DNA of 62,450 nucleotides from positions 1-62,450 of the forward strand of contig JANDLU010000010.1 of NCBI GenBank assembly GCA_024330215.1, given 5' to 3'. Below the pieces are notes generated by a model. That model saw only the letters and a list, made by a program, of their open reading frames with translations, had not been told where the DNA came from and ran no database searches. Position numbers and translations under genes: made by a program. This DNA is from Candidatus Gaiellasilicea maunaloa. GTDB taxonomy: Bacteria > Actinomycetota > Thermoleophilia > Gaiellales > Gaiellaceae. Positions 35,207 through 43,790 of the stretch are shown here, piece by piece. The stretch's first letter is position 1. Every line of letters starts with the position of its first letter.

Positions 35207-35914
35207 GTGAGCGCCGATCCCAACAAACCCTCTCGCAAGTCCATCGACCGCGCAGGAACTCTCCTTCGCGACTGGTGGGCGGACCGAGTCCCGTTAGACG
35301 ATTCCGGTGTTGATGCTGCCTTCCGACTCGTGTCGGAGTACAGATCCAGTTTCAGGTATCCCCTCATGAAGGTCACAGTGACGATGCGGGGCTTCGCGGA
35401 GCGCGAGTCGAGCGAGGTGATCGTGAGTTCGCGTCTCAAGCGCCTGCCTACCCTGCTCGACAAGCTCGGACGACACCCGAACATGAAGATCACCCGCATG
35501 CAGGACATCGGCGGATGCCGAGCGATTCTGCCCGGCGGGCTGAAGGAAGTGGCCGGGGTTCTGCGACGCATCCAGAAGAATTGGGACGTCGTCGAGGTTT
35601 ACGACTACGTCGGGTCTCCCAAGCCCGTAACGGGCTACCGGGCCACCCATGTTGTCGTACGAAGGGACGGGTGTCTCATCGAAGTGCAGCTGAGGACTCC
35701 GAGCCAGCATGAATGGGCGCTGCAGATCGAGCGAACCGGGTCGCGGCTCGACCTACCTCATCTCAAAGACGGGGATGGCCCCAAGGAACTCGTGAGGTAC
35801 TTCGAGCTCGCTTCCTACTTTCTGGGGATTCAGGACACGGGCGAGGCAGCCGACGAAAGTCTGAACGCAGAGTTCAGACAGCTCCGCGGAGAGGTGCTTG
35901 GCTACTTTGCGTGA
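35207..35914 (+). CDS. RelA/SpoT-domain small alarmone synthetase (toxSAS candidate)
   Basis: 235-residue single-domain (p)ppGpp synthetase-like protein. SRLKRLPTLLDKLGRHPNMK leads into ITRMQDIGGCRAIL, the conserved core; GYRATHVVV is the G-loop region and IEVQLRTPSQHEWALQIE carries the catalytic Glu. There is no hydrolase, TGS or ACT domain. Toxic small alarmone synthetases (toxSAS such as FaRel or PhRel) have this architecture, lie on mobile elements and pyrophosphorylate nucleotides or tRNA CCA ends; each is neutralised by an adjacent antitoxin. GTG 35207 follows CTCGCGCG without a strong ribosome site. A small gene starts 25 bases after its stop and is a candidate antitoxin. Confidence 0.85.
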   Translation: MSADPNKPSRKSIDRAGTLLRDWWADRVPLDDSGVDAAFRLVSEYRSSFRYPLMKVTVTMRGFAERESSEVIVSSRLKRLPTLLDKLGRHPNMKITRMQDIGGCRAILPGGLKEVAGVLRRIQKNWDVVEVYDYVGSPKPVTGYRATHVVVRRDGCLIEVQLRTPSQHEWALQIERTGSRLDLPHLKDGDGPKELVRYFELASYFLGIQDTGEAADESLNAEFRQLRGEVLGYFA

Positions 35915-35939
35915 CTTCGCACCGCGGTACACTCATCTC

Positions 35940-36182
35940 GTGCCTCTCGTCCATTTCCTCATCGTCTTCGACCGGGCCGACCAGCAGGTCGTCACCGCGG
36001 AGCGATTCGTCGATGGCGAGCTCGCCGCGGAACGGTACGCGGCGATGGAGCGCGAGCACGGCAACGAGCCCAACATGGAGATCGTGTTGGTGGGCTCCGA
36101 TTCAATCGAGACAGTACGGCGTACCCACGGCAACTACTTCGGCGACGAAGCCGGATTGCCGTTCCGCGAGCTCGTCAGCTAG
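35940..36182 (+). CDS. Small protein downstream of alarmone synthetase, putative antitoxin
   Basis: 80-residue acidic protein from GTG 35940, beginning PLVHFLIVFDRADQQVVTAE and containing ELAAERYAAMEREHGNEP and EIVLVGSDSIETVRRTHGNY. An in-frame TTG at 35898 would overlap the synthetase gene. The strand-helix-strand pattern suggests a compact alpha/beta fold, but I recognise no family. Its position directly after the synthetase, and its size and charge, fit an antitoxin or accessory protein; that is inference. It meets the ARPP-1 gene tail to tail with an eight-base overlap. Confidence 0.65.
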   Translation: MPLVHFLIVFDRADQQVVTAERFVDGELAAERYAAMEREHGNEPNMEIVLVGSDSIETVRRTHGNYFGDEAGLPFRELVS

Positions 36183-37248
36183 AGCCTTCGCGGCGGCAGC
36201 TGCTCCCCGTCGAGCGCGTTGCCACCTTCGAACGCGCGCGCCGATGCCATTGCTCCATTCCGCGCGCGACGCGCATCAGCGGCGGGTCGAGTGCGAACGG
36301 AGCAAGAGTCACCTCTGATCTTCGCTCACCGGCGCGGCTCGGCCTCGCGATCCGGCCGCTGCGCTCGTCGCCGGTGAAGGCGCAGAGCTGGAGCAGCTCG
36401 GCGTCGAGCTCGAGCCCGGAGCCGACGACGCGTTCGCCGCGGAGCCGCACGTCCTCGCCGAGGCCGGCTGAGTGCTGCCGGGCTCGGGTCGCCGCTCCGA
36501 TCGACTCGACGAAACCGGCCAGCGTGTCTCCGCTCGTGGGTTTCGTGTCGAGCTGCTCGAGCGCGTCGAGCAGGTAGCCGGCACGGAGCTTCGGGAAGAG
36601 GCGTGCGAACGCCTCGGGTCGGGAGACGTAGTCGAGGCAGAGATCGTCGCCAAGCCCGAGCAGGGCGCCGCACTGGCCGGGCTGGAGCGGGAACACCTGC
36701 TCGAGCTCGCGCACGCCGGTCTCCCGGGAGCGGAAGACGTCGGCCTGGGCGCCGGTCGGGGAGTGGACGCCCATCCGGGTGGACTTCGCTCGCACCTCGT
36801 CCCAGACCTCGCTCTGGGCGACTCCGCGGGCGAGCGGTTCGGCGGCGAGCCGGTGCGCCTTCCGCCGCCGCAGCTCTGGGTGCGCCGCGTGCGGTGCGGA
36901 CGCGAAGCTCGCGGAGCGGCGGCTCCAGCGGCCTTCCTCGACGCAAGAGACGGGGATCGGTGTGGTGCTTCGCGCCGCGACCAGCACCGTGATGTTGAGG
37001 ATCCGGTTCTGCTTGGCGCCGAGCAGCTCCTCGCCGTCGTAGAGCAGGACGTTCGCGTCGGTCGGGTTCGTGACCGCGAGCTCGGGCACGACGCCGGCCT
37101 CGCTGACCTCGTCGATCCGGAGGCCGAGCGGGAGCGCATCCTCGAGCGTCGCGTACTCGGCGACCGGCGACTGCCGCGGGAAGAGCGGCGCGATCAGGAT
37201 GCCGCGGTGCTCGACCGCGTCGCCGACCTGAAGGATTGTCGAGAGCAT
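36175..37248 (-). CDS. ARPP-1 domain protein
   Basis: 357 residues. LQVGDAVEHRGILIAPLFPR, then TLEDALPLGLRIDEVSEAG, LAVTNPTDANVLLYDGEELLG and AKQNRILNITVLVAARSTTP, followed by SCVEEGRW, are the conserved blocks of the ARPP-1 domain, named for its association with ADP-ribosylation and Rhodanese/phosphatase genes. Function is unknown; comparative genomics tied it to stress and conflict systems. ATG 37248 is chosen because AAAGGAG lies five bases before it; an ATG at 37329 has none. The ribosome site is inside a hairpin (37251-37276). The last about 60 residues are unusually basic and may be a run-on past the normal end. Confidence 0.8.
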   Translation of the reverse strand: MLSTILQVGDAVEHRGILIAPLFPRQSPVAEYATLEDALPLGLRIDEVSEAGVVPELAVTNPTDANVLLYDGEELLGAKQNRILNITVLVAARSTTPIPVSCVEEGRWSRRSASFASAPHAAHPELRRRKAHRLAAEPLARGVAQSEVWDEVRAKSTRMGVHSPTGAQADVFRSRETGVRELEQVFPLQPGQCGALLGLGDDLCLDYVSRPEAFARLFPKLRAGYLLDALEQLDTKPTSGDTLAGFVESIGAATRARQHSAGLGEDVRLRGERVVGSGLELDAELLQLCAFTGDERSGRIARPSRAGERRSEVTLAPFALDPPLMRVARGMEQWHRRARSKVATRSTGSSCRREGSS

Positions 37249-37250
37249 GT

Positions 37251-37276
37251 GGACTCCTTTCGTTTTCAAGGAGTCC
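37251..37276 (-). promoter_or_regulatory. Hairpin sequestering the ARPP-1 ribosome binding site
   Basis: In the ARPP-1 mRNA, GGACTCCTT pairs perfectly with AAGGAGTCC around the loop GAAAACGA, and the start codon follows two bases after ... AC ATG. The Shine-Dalgarno AAAGGAG is in the 3' arm. A 9-bp stem of this form would block initiation until opened by heat, a protein or a small RNA. Confidence 0.7.
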
Positions 37277-37386
37277 GCGTACCGACCGCCCTTTCTTACG
37301 CGATGACGTTTACTCAACGTACTGAGCAAATTTGCTCAATACCTTGAGAAGTACGGGCTATTACATATTTGTGCTATCATCCCTCG
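37277..37386. promoter_or_regulatory. AT-rich divergent control region with TGAGCAAATTTGCTCA palindrome
   Basis: The stretch between ARPP-1 and XRE genes is AT-rich compared with its surroundings. It holds a perfect 16-bp palindrome at 37323-37338, flanking CTCAA and TTGAG half-sites, and TATCAT at 37375-37380 close to the XRE start. It is the likely operator for the adjacent XRE protein and may also act on ARPP-1. Confidence 0.65.
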
Positions 37387-37716
37387 ATGAACGGCGGCGA
37401 CCTCGTTTATCTCGCGCGGACGCGGGCGGGCCTGACCCAGGCCGAGTTGGGCGGGCACGCGGGGATTGCCCAGAACGCTGTCTCTCGGATCGAGCGGGGG
37501 GAGGTGGACGCGGCCTTCTCGACCGTGCGCAAGCTCGTCCGCGCGTGCGGGTTCGAGCCGCAGATCAGTCTCGCGGCCGGAGACAGCTCGTACGCGAGCG
37601 ACGTCCGCAGACGGCTTGGCCTGACGCCGGGTGAGCGGCTCGAGGAGGGTGTCCGCCTCGCGCACGTCGCCCAGTGGGTGCGCCGAGCAGCCCTCGCGAG
37701 CCATGCAACCGGGTAG
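37387..37716 (+). CDS. XRE-family HTH regulator, antitoxin-like
   Basis: 109 residues. Residues 5-60 are the Cro/CI helix-turn-helix: DLVYLARTRAGLTQAELGGH, then GIAQNAVSRIERGEVDAAFS. The rest includes MARR-free helical sequence VRRRLGLTPGERLEEGVRL typical of XRE partners of nucleotidyltransferase toxins. ATG 37387 is preceded by the palindromic control region, and its 3' end overlaps the downstream nucleotidyltransferase gene by 14 bases. It is proposed to be the antitoxin and autorepressor of that module. Confidence 0.82.
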   Translation: MNGGDLVYLARTRAGLTQAELGGHAGIAQNAVSRIERGEVDAAFSTVRKLVRACGFEPQISLAAGDSSYASDVRRRLGLTPGERLEEGVRLAHVAQWVRRAALASHATG

Positions 37717-38221
37717 CGCACCGTTCGATCCCGAGGCGATCCTCGCGGAGTTGGCGCGTTAGAGGGTCGATTTCGTGGTGATCGGTGCCTACGCGGCGGT
37801 GACGCAGGGCTGGCCGGAGCCGACCGGCGACATCGACATCACCCCGGATCGCGAGGTGCGGAACCTGCAGCGTCTCGCGACCGCGCTCCAGGCGATGGAC
37901 GCGAAGGTGCTGACCGAGGACGGCGAGATCGACGAATCGTGGCCGATCGACGACCAGCATCTGCGGCTCCGAGAGACCACCTTCCTCACGACCCGCTTCG
38001 GTGACCTCGATGTCGTGATCAACCCGGCGGGCGCGGCGGGCTACCCGGATCTGGCGCGGTCGAGCGAGTCGTTCGTCCTCCGGCTCGGCACCGTTGAGGT
38101 CCGCGTCGCGAGGCTCGAGCGGGTGATCGAATCGAAACGTGCCAGCGATCGACCCAAGGATCGCGACGCGCTGCCACGGCTCGAGGCGCTTCTGCGAGGG
38201 GTCCGCGGAGACGGCACGTGA
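37703..38221 (+). pseudogene. Nucleotidyltransferase-fold protein interrupted by TAG
   Basis: From ATG 37703 the frame reads MQPGSAPFDPEAILAELAR, then TAG at 37760-37762, then RVDFVVIGAYAAVTQG and PTGDIDITPDREVRNL. Homologous proteins run through this point, so an original sense codon (for instance CAG) has become an amber stop. The DxD metal-binding motif GDIDI is downstream of the stop, and a restart at GTG 37775 would lose the first helix and strand. RPKDRDALPRLEALL ends the domain. This is the toxin-like partner of the XRE gene (DUF6036/AbiEii-like fold). Stop readthrough is possible; simple inactivation is more likely. Confidence 0.78.
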
Positions 38222-38243
38222 GCGTCCAACCGAAGGTTGGTCC

Positions 38244-38732
38244 ATGAGTAGGGAGCGGCGCGGCGAGTGGCAGGACTGGCCCTTTGAGCCCCTCGCCGTC
38301 CTGCGCGCGCTCAACGGGCACGGGGTCGAGTACGTCCTGATCGGGGGTGTTGCGGCCGTTCTCCAGGGCTCGCCGCTTCCCACCTACGACATCGACATCA
38401 CGCCAGCACCGGGAGCTCGCAACCGCGCTCGCCTGCTCGCCGCGCTCGCCGATCTCGACGGCACCGCGCTCACCGATCCCGACGGCGAGCAGAGCGACGT
38501 CAGCTTCTACACGCCGTTCGGCCACGTCGACGTGCACCACCGCCCGGCCGGCTTTACGAGCTACACCGAGCTGCGCCGCGGCAGTCGTCCGATCCAGCTC
38601 GAGCCGAACCTCATGGTCCACGCCTCGTCGCTGCGGGACATCATTCGCTCGCGACTCGCACTGGGCGACGACCGCCAGCTTCCGGCGCTCGAGGCCGCGC
38701 TCGAGCTCGACGGATCCACGCGGCCGACTTAG
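38244..38732 (+). CDS. Second nucleotidyltransferase-fold protein
   Basis: 162 residues, homologous to the interrupted gene just upstream. EPLAVLRALNGHGVEYVLIG, then GVAAVLQGSPLPTYDIDITP with the DxD motif, and VDVHHRPAGFTSYTELRRGS followed by SLRDIIRSRLALGDDRQLPA. The active-site aspartates are intact, unlike the third copy at 45289. ATG 38244 follows AAGGTTGG. It lies 22 bases after the previous gene on the same strand, so the module has one XRE regulator and two nucleotidyltransferase-like proteins. Such enzymes can adenylylate or cytidylylate proteins or tRNA; the target here is unknown. Confidence 0.8.
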   Translation: MSRERRGEWQDWPFEPLAVLRALNGHGVEYVLIGGVAAVLQGSPLPTYDIDITPAPGARNRARLLAALADLDGTALTDPDGEQSDVSFYTPFGHVDVHHRPAGFTSYTELRRGSRPIQLEPNLMVHASSLRDIIRSRLALGDDRQLPALEAALELDGSTRPT

Positions 38733-38760
38733 TAACACTAGTAGGACGCGAGACGCAGAT

Positions 38761-38794
38761 GCACTAGACCCATAAATGGGTCTAGTGCTACAAT
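38761..38794 (+). promoter_or_regulatory. Perfect inverted repeat abutting the relaxase promoter, possible oriT
   Basis: GCACTAGACCCA (38761-38772) pairs with its exact complement at 38777-38788 around TAAA. TACAAT at 38789-38794 is a good -10 box directly after it, and transcription would start at about the relaxase GTG (38801). A repeat in front of a relaxase gene can be an operator, an origin of transfer, or both. Confidence 0.65.
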
Positions 38795-38800
38795 GTGGTT

Positions 38801-41690
38801 GTGTTGAGCGTGGCCAAGTTGACGCCGGGGCAGGAGGGCTACTACGAGCGCTCCGTCGCCGCAGGGATCGACGACTACTACGCGGGCCGGGGCGAGTCAC
38901 CGGGAGTCTGGGCGGGGCGCGGCGCCCTGGCGCTAGAGCTCGAGGGCTCGCTCGACGAGGGGCAGCTGGGAGCGCTGATCCGAGGGGAGGACCCGGCGAC
39001 AGGACAGCGACTGCGCCCGCCGGCATCCTCACGCACGGAGGATCGCGATCGAGCGGATCGACCCCGCCAGCGGTGAGCGGCGGCTGGAGGAGAAGACGCT
39101 CCGCCCGGTCGCGGCCTTCGACCTGGTCTTCTCGGTTCCCAAGAGCGTCAGCCTCCTGCACGCACTCGGCGACGAACAGACCCGCCGCGCCGTCAACGAG
39201 GCGCACACTGCGGCCTGGCAGGCGGCGCTCGGTTATCTCGAGGACGAAGCCTGCGTCGTTCGCAAGGGTGCGGGTGGGATTGAGCGTGAGCACGCGGACG
39301 GCTTCGTCGTCGCGGCCTACCAGCACCGCACTTCGCGGGCGCAGGACCCGCACCTGCACACGCATCTGATCGTCGCGAACATGGCCCGCCGCCCAAGCGA
39401 CGGCAAGTGGCGCGCCCTCGAGGGTGGGGCGATCCTGAAGACCTACCGGCTTGCCGCCGGCTATCTCTACGAGGCGCAGCTCCGGCAGGAGCTCTCCCGC
39501 TCGCTCGGGGTTGAGTGGGCGATTCCGGAGAAGGGGTGGGCGGAGCTTGCCGGGGTGCCGCGAAGCGTGATCGAGGAGTTTTCGACCAGGCGGCAACAGC
39601 TGGTCGAGCGGCTGGAGGAGCGGGAGCGGACCGGCTTCTACGCCGCCAAACGCGCCGCCCTCGAAACGCGCGAGCCCAAGGAGCACGTGGATTTGGGTGA
39701 GTTGCGCGAGGATTGGCGTGCCCGCGCCGCTGAGCACGGACTCGGGCAGGCCGAGCTGGGCGCGCTCCTCCACCGCTCGCGCCGGCGGGAGCTCTCGCGA
39801 CAGGAGCTGCTCGCGCATGGGCGACGGCTGCTCGGCCCCGGCGGTCTGACCGAGAAGACGACCGCCTTCTCTGAGCCCGAGCTGGTGATGGCCTGGGCGC
39901 AGGCGCATACCCAAGGCGCCGACGCCAGCCGGGTGCGCATGCTCGCCGCCCGGCTCGCCAGGACAGAGGGCGTTGAGCAGGTCGGCGAACCATCCCAGCC
40001 TGGCCGCCCGGCGCGTTACTCCACCGCCGAGCTGATCGCCGCCGAACGAGCCGCGCTCGCGCTCGTAGAGCGCGGTCGTGCGGCTGGCGCCCCGGTCGTT
40101 TCTCCCCGGCCGCTCGGCTGGCCGGCGTCGCTCTCGCCCGAGCAGCGGGCAATGGTCGAAGCGGTTGCGGCCAGCCCGGATCGTGTGGTCTGCGTCGTCG
40201 GGCTCGCCGGCGCCGGGAAGACGACCGCCACCCGCAGTCTGGGCGAGGTCTACCGGGCGGCCGGCTTGCCCATGCTCGGAGGTGCCCCCTCCGGCGTCGC
40301 TGCGGAGAAGCTCCAGGACGAGACCGGCATCCCCTCCACAACCCTGCACCGATTGCTGCAGAGGGAGCTGCCGAAGCGCTGTCTGCTTGTCGTCGACGAG
40401 GCCGGGATGGCCGAGACCCGGATCCTCGGACCGCTACTCGAACGAGTCGAACATGCGGACGGGAAAGCAGTCCTGATCGGCGACCCGCACCAGCTCCCGG
40501 CGGTCGGGGCCGGCGGTCTCTTCGCGGGGATCGTCGAACGCCACGGCGCGATCGAGCTGACCGAAAACCGGCGTCAGCACAACCCCGAGGAACAGCGCGC
40601 GCTCGAGCAGATCCGCGACGGGCTTGGCCGTAACTATCTCGCCTTCGCCCAGGGCACCGGGCGGCTCGTCGCCTCCGAGACGCCGCTCGCGACCCGCGCC
40701 CGCCTGCTCGCCGACTGGTGGGCCGCCGCCCGCGACGATCTCCCGGGCAGCGTGATGATCGCGCTGCGCCGCTCAGACGTAGCCGACCTGAATGCGCTCG
40801 CCCGTGCGCTGATGGAAGCCGAGGGCCGGCTCGGAGCCGAGCGGCTCCGGCTTGGCGCGGGCGAGTTCGCGTCGGGCGACCGGATCGTCTGCCTCCTCAA
40901 CTCCGACGAACGCGGCGTCCGCAACGGCACCCGCGGAAGCGTCGAGGCCGTCGACCCCGCCCGCCGCACCCTGACCCTGCAGACCGACCGCGCTGAGCGG
41001 GCCGAGCTCGACCGGGCTTACCTCGAGCTCGGACACGTCCGCCACGGCTACGCGCTCACCGGCCACTCCGCCCAAGGCGTCACCGTCGAGCGAGCCTTCG
41101 TGCTCGGCACCGGCGGCCAACGCCTGCAGGAATGGGGCTACGTCGCCCTCTCCCGCGCCCGCACCGAGACGCGGCTCTACGTCACCGGCGAACCCCGCGA
41201 ACGTGAGAGCCACTTCCACGACCTCGACGACCGCGACCACATCACCCTGCTCGCCCAGGAGCTCGAGGAATCAGCGATCGAACGGCTCGCGATCGACCAA
41301 CGCCCGCACCCAACCGGGCCTCGACACGAGACCCGCGCCGTGATCGACCGGCCCAGCGAATCCGACCGCACGTACCACCGGCTGATCGAGCAGCAGCGGC
41401 TCGTGCTCACCAAGACCCGGTCGCGCGCTCAAACGCGACTGACCGAGGCAGAACGCGAGCTCGAGCGGCTCGGCCCGTTCAATCGCCGCCGTCGCGGCCC
41501 TCAGCTCCTCGCGGAGATCGCCCTCCAGGAACGAGCCCTCCAGATGAGCGAGGACAAGCTCAGAGAGCTCGACCGCAATCTCGCGAGACCGCCTCTCCCA
41601 CCCGCGAACCATGAAATCCCCATCGCACCAACTCGCGCCAGAGAGCGAACGCGCGAGCGCTGCATCGAGCTTCCCGGGCTCGAGCGCTGA
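38801..41690 (+). pseudogene. MobF-family relaxase-helicase, one-base frameshift
   Basis: About 960 residues when repaired. The N-terminal relaxase domain has the tyrosines GYYERSVAAGIDDYYAG, then FDLVFSVPKSVSLLHALGDE and DPHLHTHLIVANMARRPS with the three-His metal site. The C-terminal helicase has Walker A VVGLAGAGKTTATRSLG, Walker B LLVVDEAGMAE and YALTGHSAQGVTVERAFVLG. A single base change of phase lies between 39015 and 39030, where TGQRLRP leaves the frame and HPHARRIAIERIDPASGER resumes in another. The start GTG 38801 coincides with the predicted transcription start, so the mRNA is probably leaderless. It would nick at oriT and unwind the island DNA for mobilisation. Confidence 0.9.
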
Positions 41691-41945
41691 GACCGGGTCT
41701 ATGGCCACCGAGTCCTTGACACGGTCGTCGATCGGTGACAACTTGGGCGTGCCGATCAAGTTGGGGGTCTCATGAAGGTGTCTGCGCGCTTTGCGGCTGC
41801 CGCCGCGTCGGAGGGTTGTGCACCAACCGGTATGGCGACCGCGCCCGGCCCATCCGAGCCTCGGCGACCGGCCCGGCAAGACGGCGTGTTGGCCAGGTTG
41901 CCTTTGACTGCGGCTGAACGGTTTGGCTGGGACAACGGCGGTCGG
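41691..41945 (+). other. 255-base leader before the secreted protein gene
   Basis: No gene recognised. TTGACA at 41716-41721 could be a -35 element. AACTTGGG and AAGTTGGGGG near 41740-41767 form a short inverted repeat resembling an IS end, but no transposase is recognisable. The frame of the secreted protein is open back to ATG 41772. Confidence 0.35.
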
Positions 41946-43790
41946 ATGCGTCGTTTTGCTCTCGTCCTGGCGGCGGGCGCGGTCGCGGCTGGGATTGGTG
42001 CGGGCTCGGCTAGCGCTGTCGAGCCGCCTCTGGCGGAGCAGCCCTATCGGCAGGTAGCGAATCAGGAGATGCTTCGCGATCTGGTCGAGCGGGCGGTCAC
42101 GGGGTCGCCCGATCCGACGATTCCCGGCGACCTCGACCCTGAGAAGGCAAGACGGGGCCTCTGGCGCGCTCGCACGGCGGCCCGTGTGCTGCCGGCTCTC
42201 CGCCTGCTTGGGCCGGTTGCGCTGGCGGCGTCTGCTCCCGAAGCGGTGGTGGGCTACAAGGTCACGATCGGCGCGACGCTGAATTGGTTTCGGTTCGGTA
42301 CGTTCGGCGCCGGCCGTCCCGGAACCTATGCCGACCCCAACGTGACACTTGAGGTGGGCCCGTGGTCGTGGCAGGCTGCTGGCGGAGACGGCGTCGGCGG
42401 TACCGGCTCCTACGGTTACCCGGCCTCGTATGTGCGCTCCTTTACTGGCAGTTTCTCTGCTTCTGAGATCGGCCTCTGTATGACGCCTGGGCACTCGTAT
42501 TGTGTTGGTGGCGCGAGCGTTACTCAAGCAAACTTCGACTCCAGCAAGGTGCAACTCCAAGCGGCTGGCATCGGGGCTGAGCATTGGTGGTGGACCAGCG
42601 ATAACCAAGGGATCATCACCCGCCGGTACATGTGGATCGCGACCGAGGATGCGATGGAACAGACCCTCAGGCCGCAACTGTACGCAAGCGCCCCTACCGG
42701 TAGCCCCGACCCGAGTTGGTACACCGAGCTTCCCGCAGGCCAGAAAGCGTCGAGCAGCTACACGCGGCCGGCCGACGCCGGCGACACGGCCGAGGACTAC
42801 GACGCGATTAAAGCGGAGCTCGATTCCGAGCCTGACCCAGATGCGCGCACCTGGATCAACCGCTACCTCGACCCCACCTATGACTCGGACGTAGCCCCGA
42901 CGATCACGATGCCCAACTGCATTGGCGTCTCGCAGACGGCCTGTGGGGCTGCGCTCGATTCGGCGGTTCACACCGGGACGAGGACGTACACGGTGCTCGA
43001 GCGCGATGCCGCTGACCTGACGAAGCCTGCGGGCGTGGTTGTGACTCAGAGTCGCCAGGCGACCACGACGTTCGAGAGCGACCAGCTCGTCACTTTCACC
43101 GTAAACCCGACTCCGCTGCCCATCGTCTGGGTGGCAGCCAATTCGGCTGAAACCTACGACGACTATCTCATCCGCCTCCGCGCCCTCGGATGGCTCGGCA
43201 CCGTCTCCCTGATCACACTCGGCGACAACAACGGCGACTCGGAATACATAGCCTCTGGCGTCCCGTGTACGAGCGTACAGACGGGTGCGCGCATCGCACC
43301 AAGCGATCCTGCCTCCATCTATCAAAACTCGGTAACTCTCGGGGCTGGCGACCCGAATCAGACGAGCGCAGCCTGCACAGGTCGACTTCTCACGTCGAAG
43401 ACGTCGAAACGGTGCAGCTTCCACATCGTTCGTTGGCTGGATCAGATCCAGGGCAACGAGACCTTTTATGACCAAGCATGCAACGACGCGTGGACGTATT
43501 TTTGGGCCAACCAGGACATCTTCGATGACGTAGGGAAGATTACCCAATGGGCGCTTGACAATGCGCAGTTAAGACCGATCGTCGCAGGTGTGAAACTCCT
43601 AGCTGATGCCGAGCTTTGGGCCAAACTATCGGCGCAAGACTCTGACCCGAGCCATTGGGAAAAAGGCACCACAACGACGTTCAACTTTACGCACCCATTT
43701 CAGATTCACTTCTATCGGCACCTCCCAAGTAACACGATTCGCTACGACGTTGATTTTAAGATCAGATTCAGTAACGTTTTTTGGCCGTGA
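41946..43790 (+). CDS. Secreted PASTA-like protein, candidate toxin
   Basis: 614 residues from ATG 41946. RRFALVLAAGAVAAGIGAGS then ASA is a signal peptide. The region up to about residue 310 is a Gly/Ser/Tyr-rich beta-type segment (WFRFGTFGAGRPGTY, GSYGYPASYVRSFTGSFS). Residues about 316-390 resemble a PASTA repeat (MPNCIGVSQTACGAAL, VVTQSRQATTTFESDQLVTF). The C-terminal about 120 residues are lower in GC and aromatic-rich (THPFQIHFYRHLPSN, KIRFSNVFWP), with no known domain. The next gene starts within its stop codon. A modular exported protein with variable C-terminus plus a coupled small gene is the pattern of a toxin-immunity pair, here inferred only. ATG 41772 is an alternative start without support. 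Confidence 0.7.
   Translation: MRRFALVLAAGAVAAGIGAGSASAVEPPLAEQPYRQVANQEMLRDLVERAVTGSPDPTIPGDLDPEKARRGLWRARTAARVLPALRLLGPVALAASAPEAVVGYKVTIGATLNWFRFGTFGAGRPGTYADPNVTLEVGPWSWQAAGGDGVGGTGSYGYPASYVRSFTGSFSASEIGLCMTPGHSYCVGGASVTQANFDSSKVQLQAAGIGAEHWWWTSDNQGIITRRYMWIATEDAMEQTLRPQLYASAPTGSPDPSWYTELPAGQKASSSYTRPADAGDTAEDYDAIKAELDSEPDPDARTWINRYLDPTYDSDVAPTITMPNCIGVSQTACGAALDSAVHTGTRTYTVLERDAADLTKPAGVVVTQSRQATTTFESDQLVTFTVNPTPLPIVWVAANSAETYDDYLIRLRALGWLGTVSLITLGDNNGDSEYIASGVPCTSVQTGARIAPSDPASIYQNSVTLGAGDPNQTSAACTGRLLTSKTSKRCSFHIVRWLDQIQGNETFYDQACNDAWTYFWANQDIFDDVGKITQWALDNAQLRPIVAGVKLLADAELWAKLSAQDSDPSHWEKGTTTTFNFTHPFQIHFYRHLPSNTIRYDVDFKIRFSNVFWP

Noticed and set aside
38776-39369. Separate gene overlapping the relaxase start
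   Set aside because: It is an out-of-frame reading; the relaxase frames on either side of the indel carry the conserved motifs.
41710-41945. IS481-type transposase start and IS end
   Set aside because: The AACTTGGG/AAGTTGGGG repeats resemble such an end, but no transposase domain follows and no second end is found.
41271-43547. A 758-codon open frame on the minus strand
   Set aside because: Antisense of the relaxase end and the secreted protein gene; no domain, and the plus strand has a signal peptide and a coupled downstream gene.
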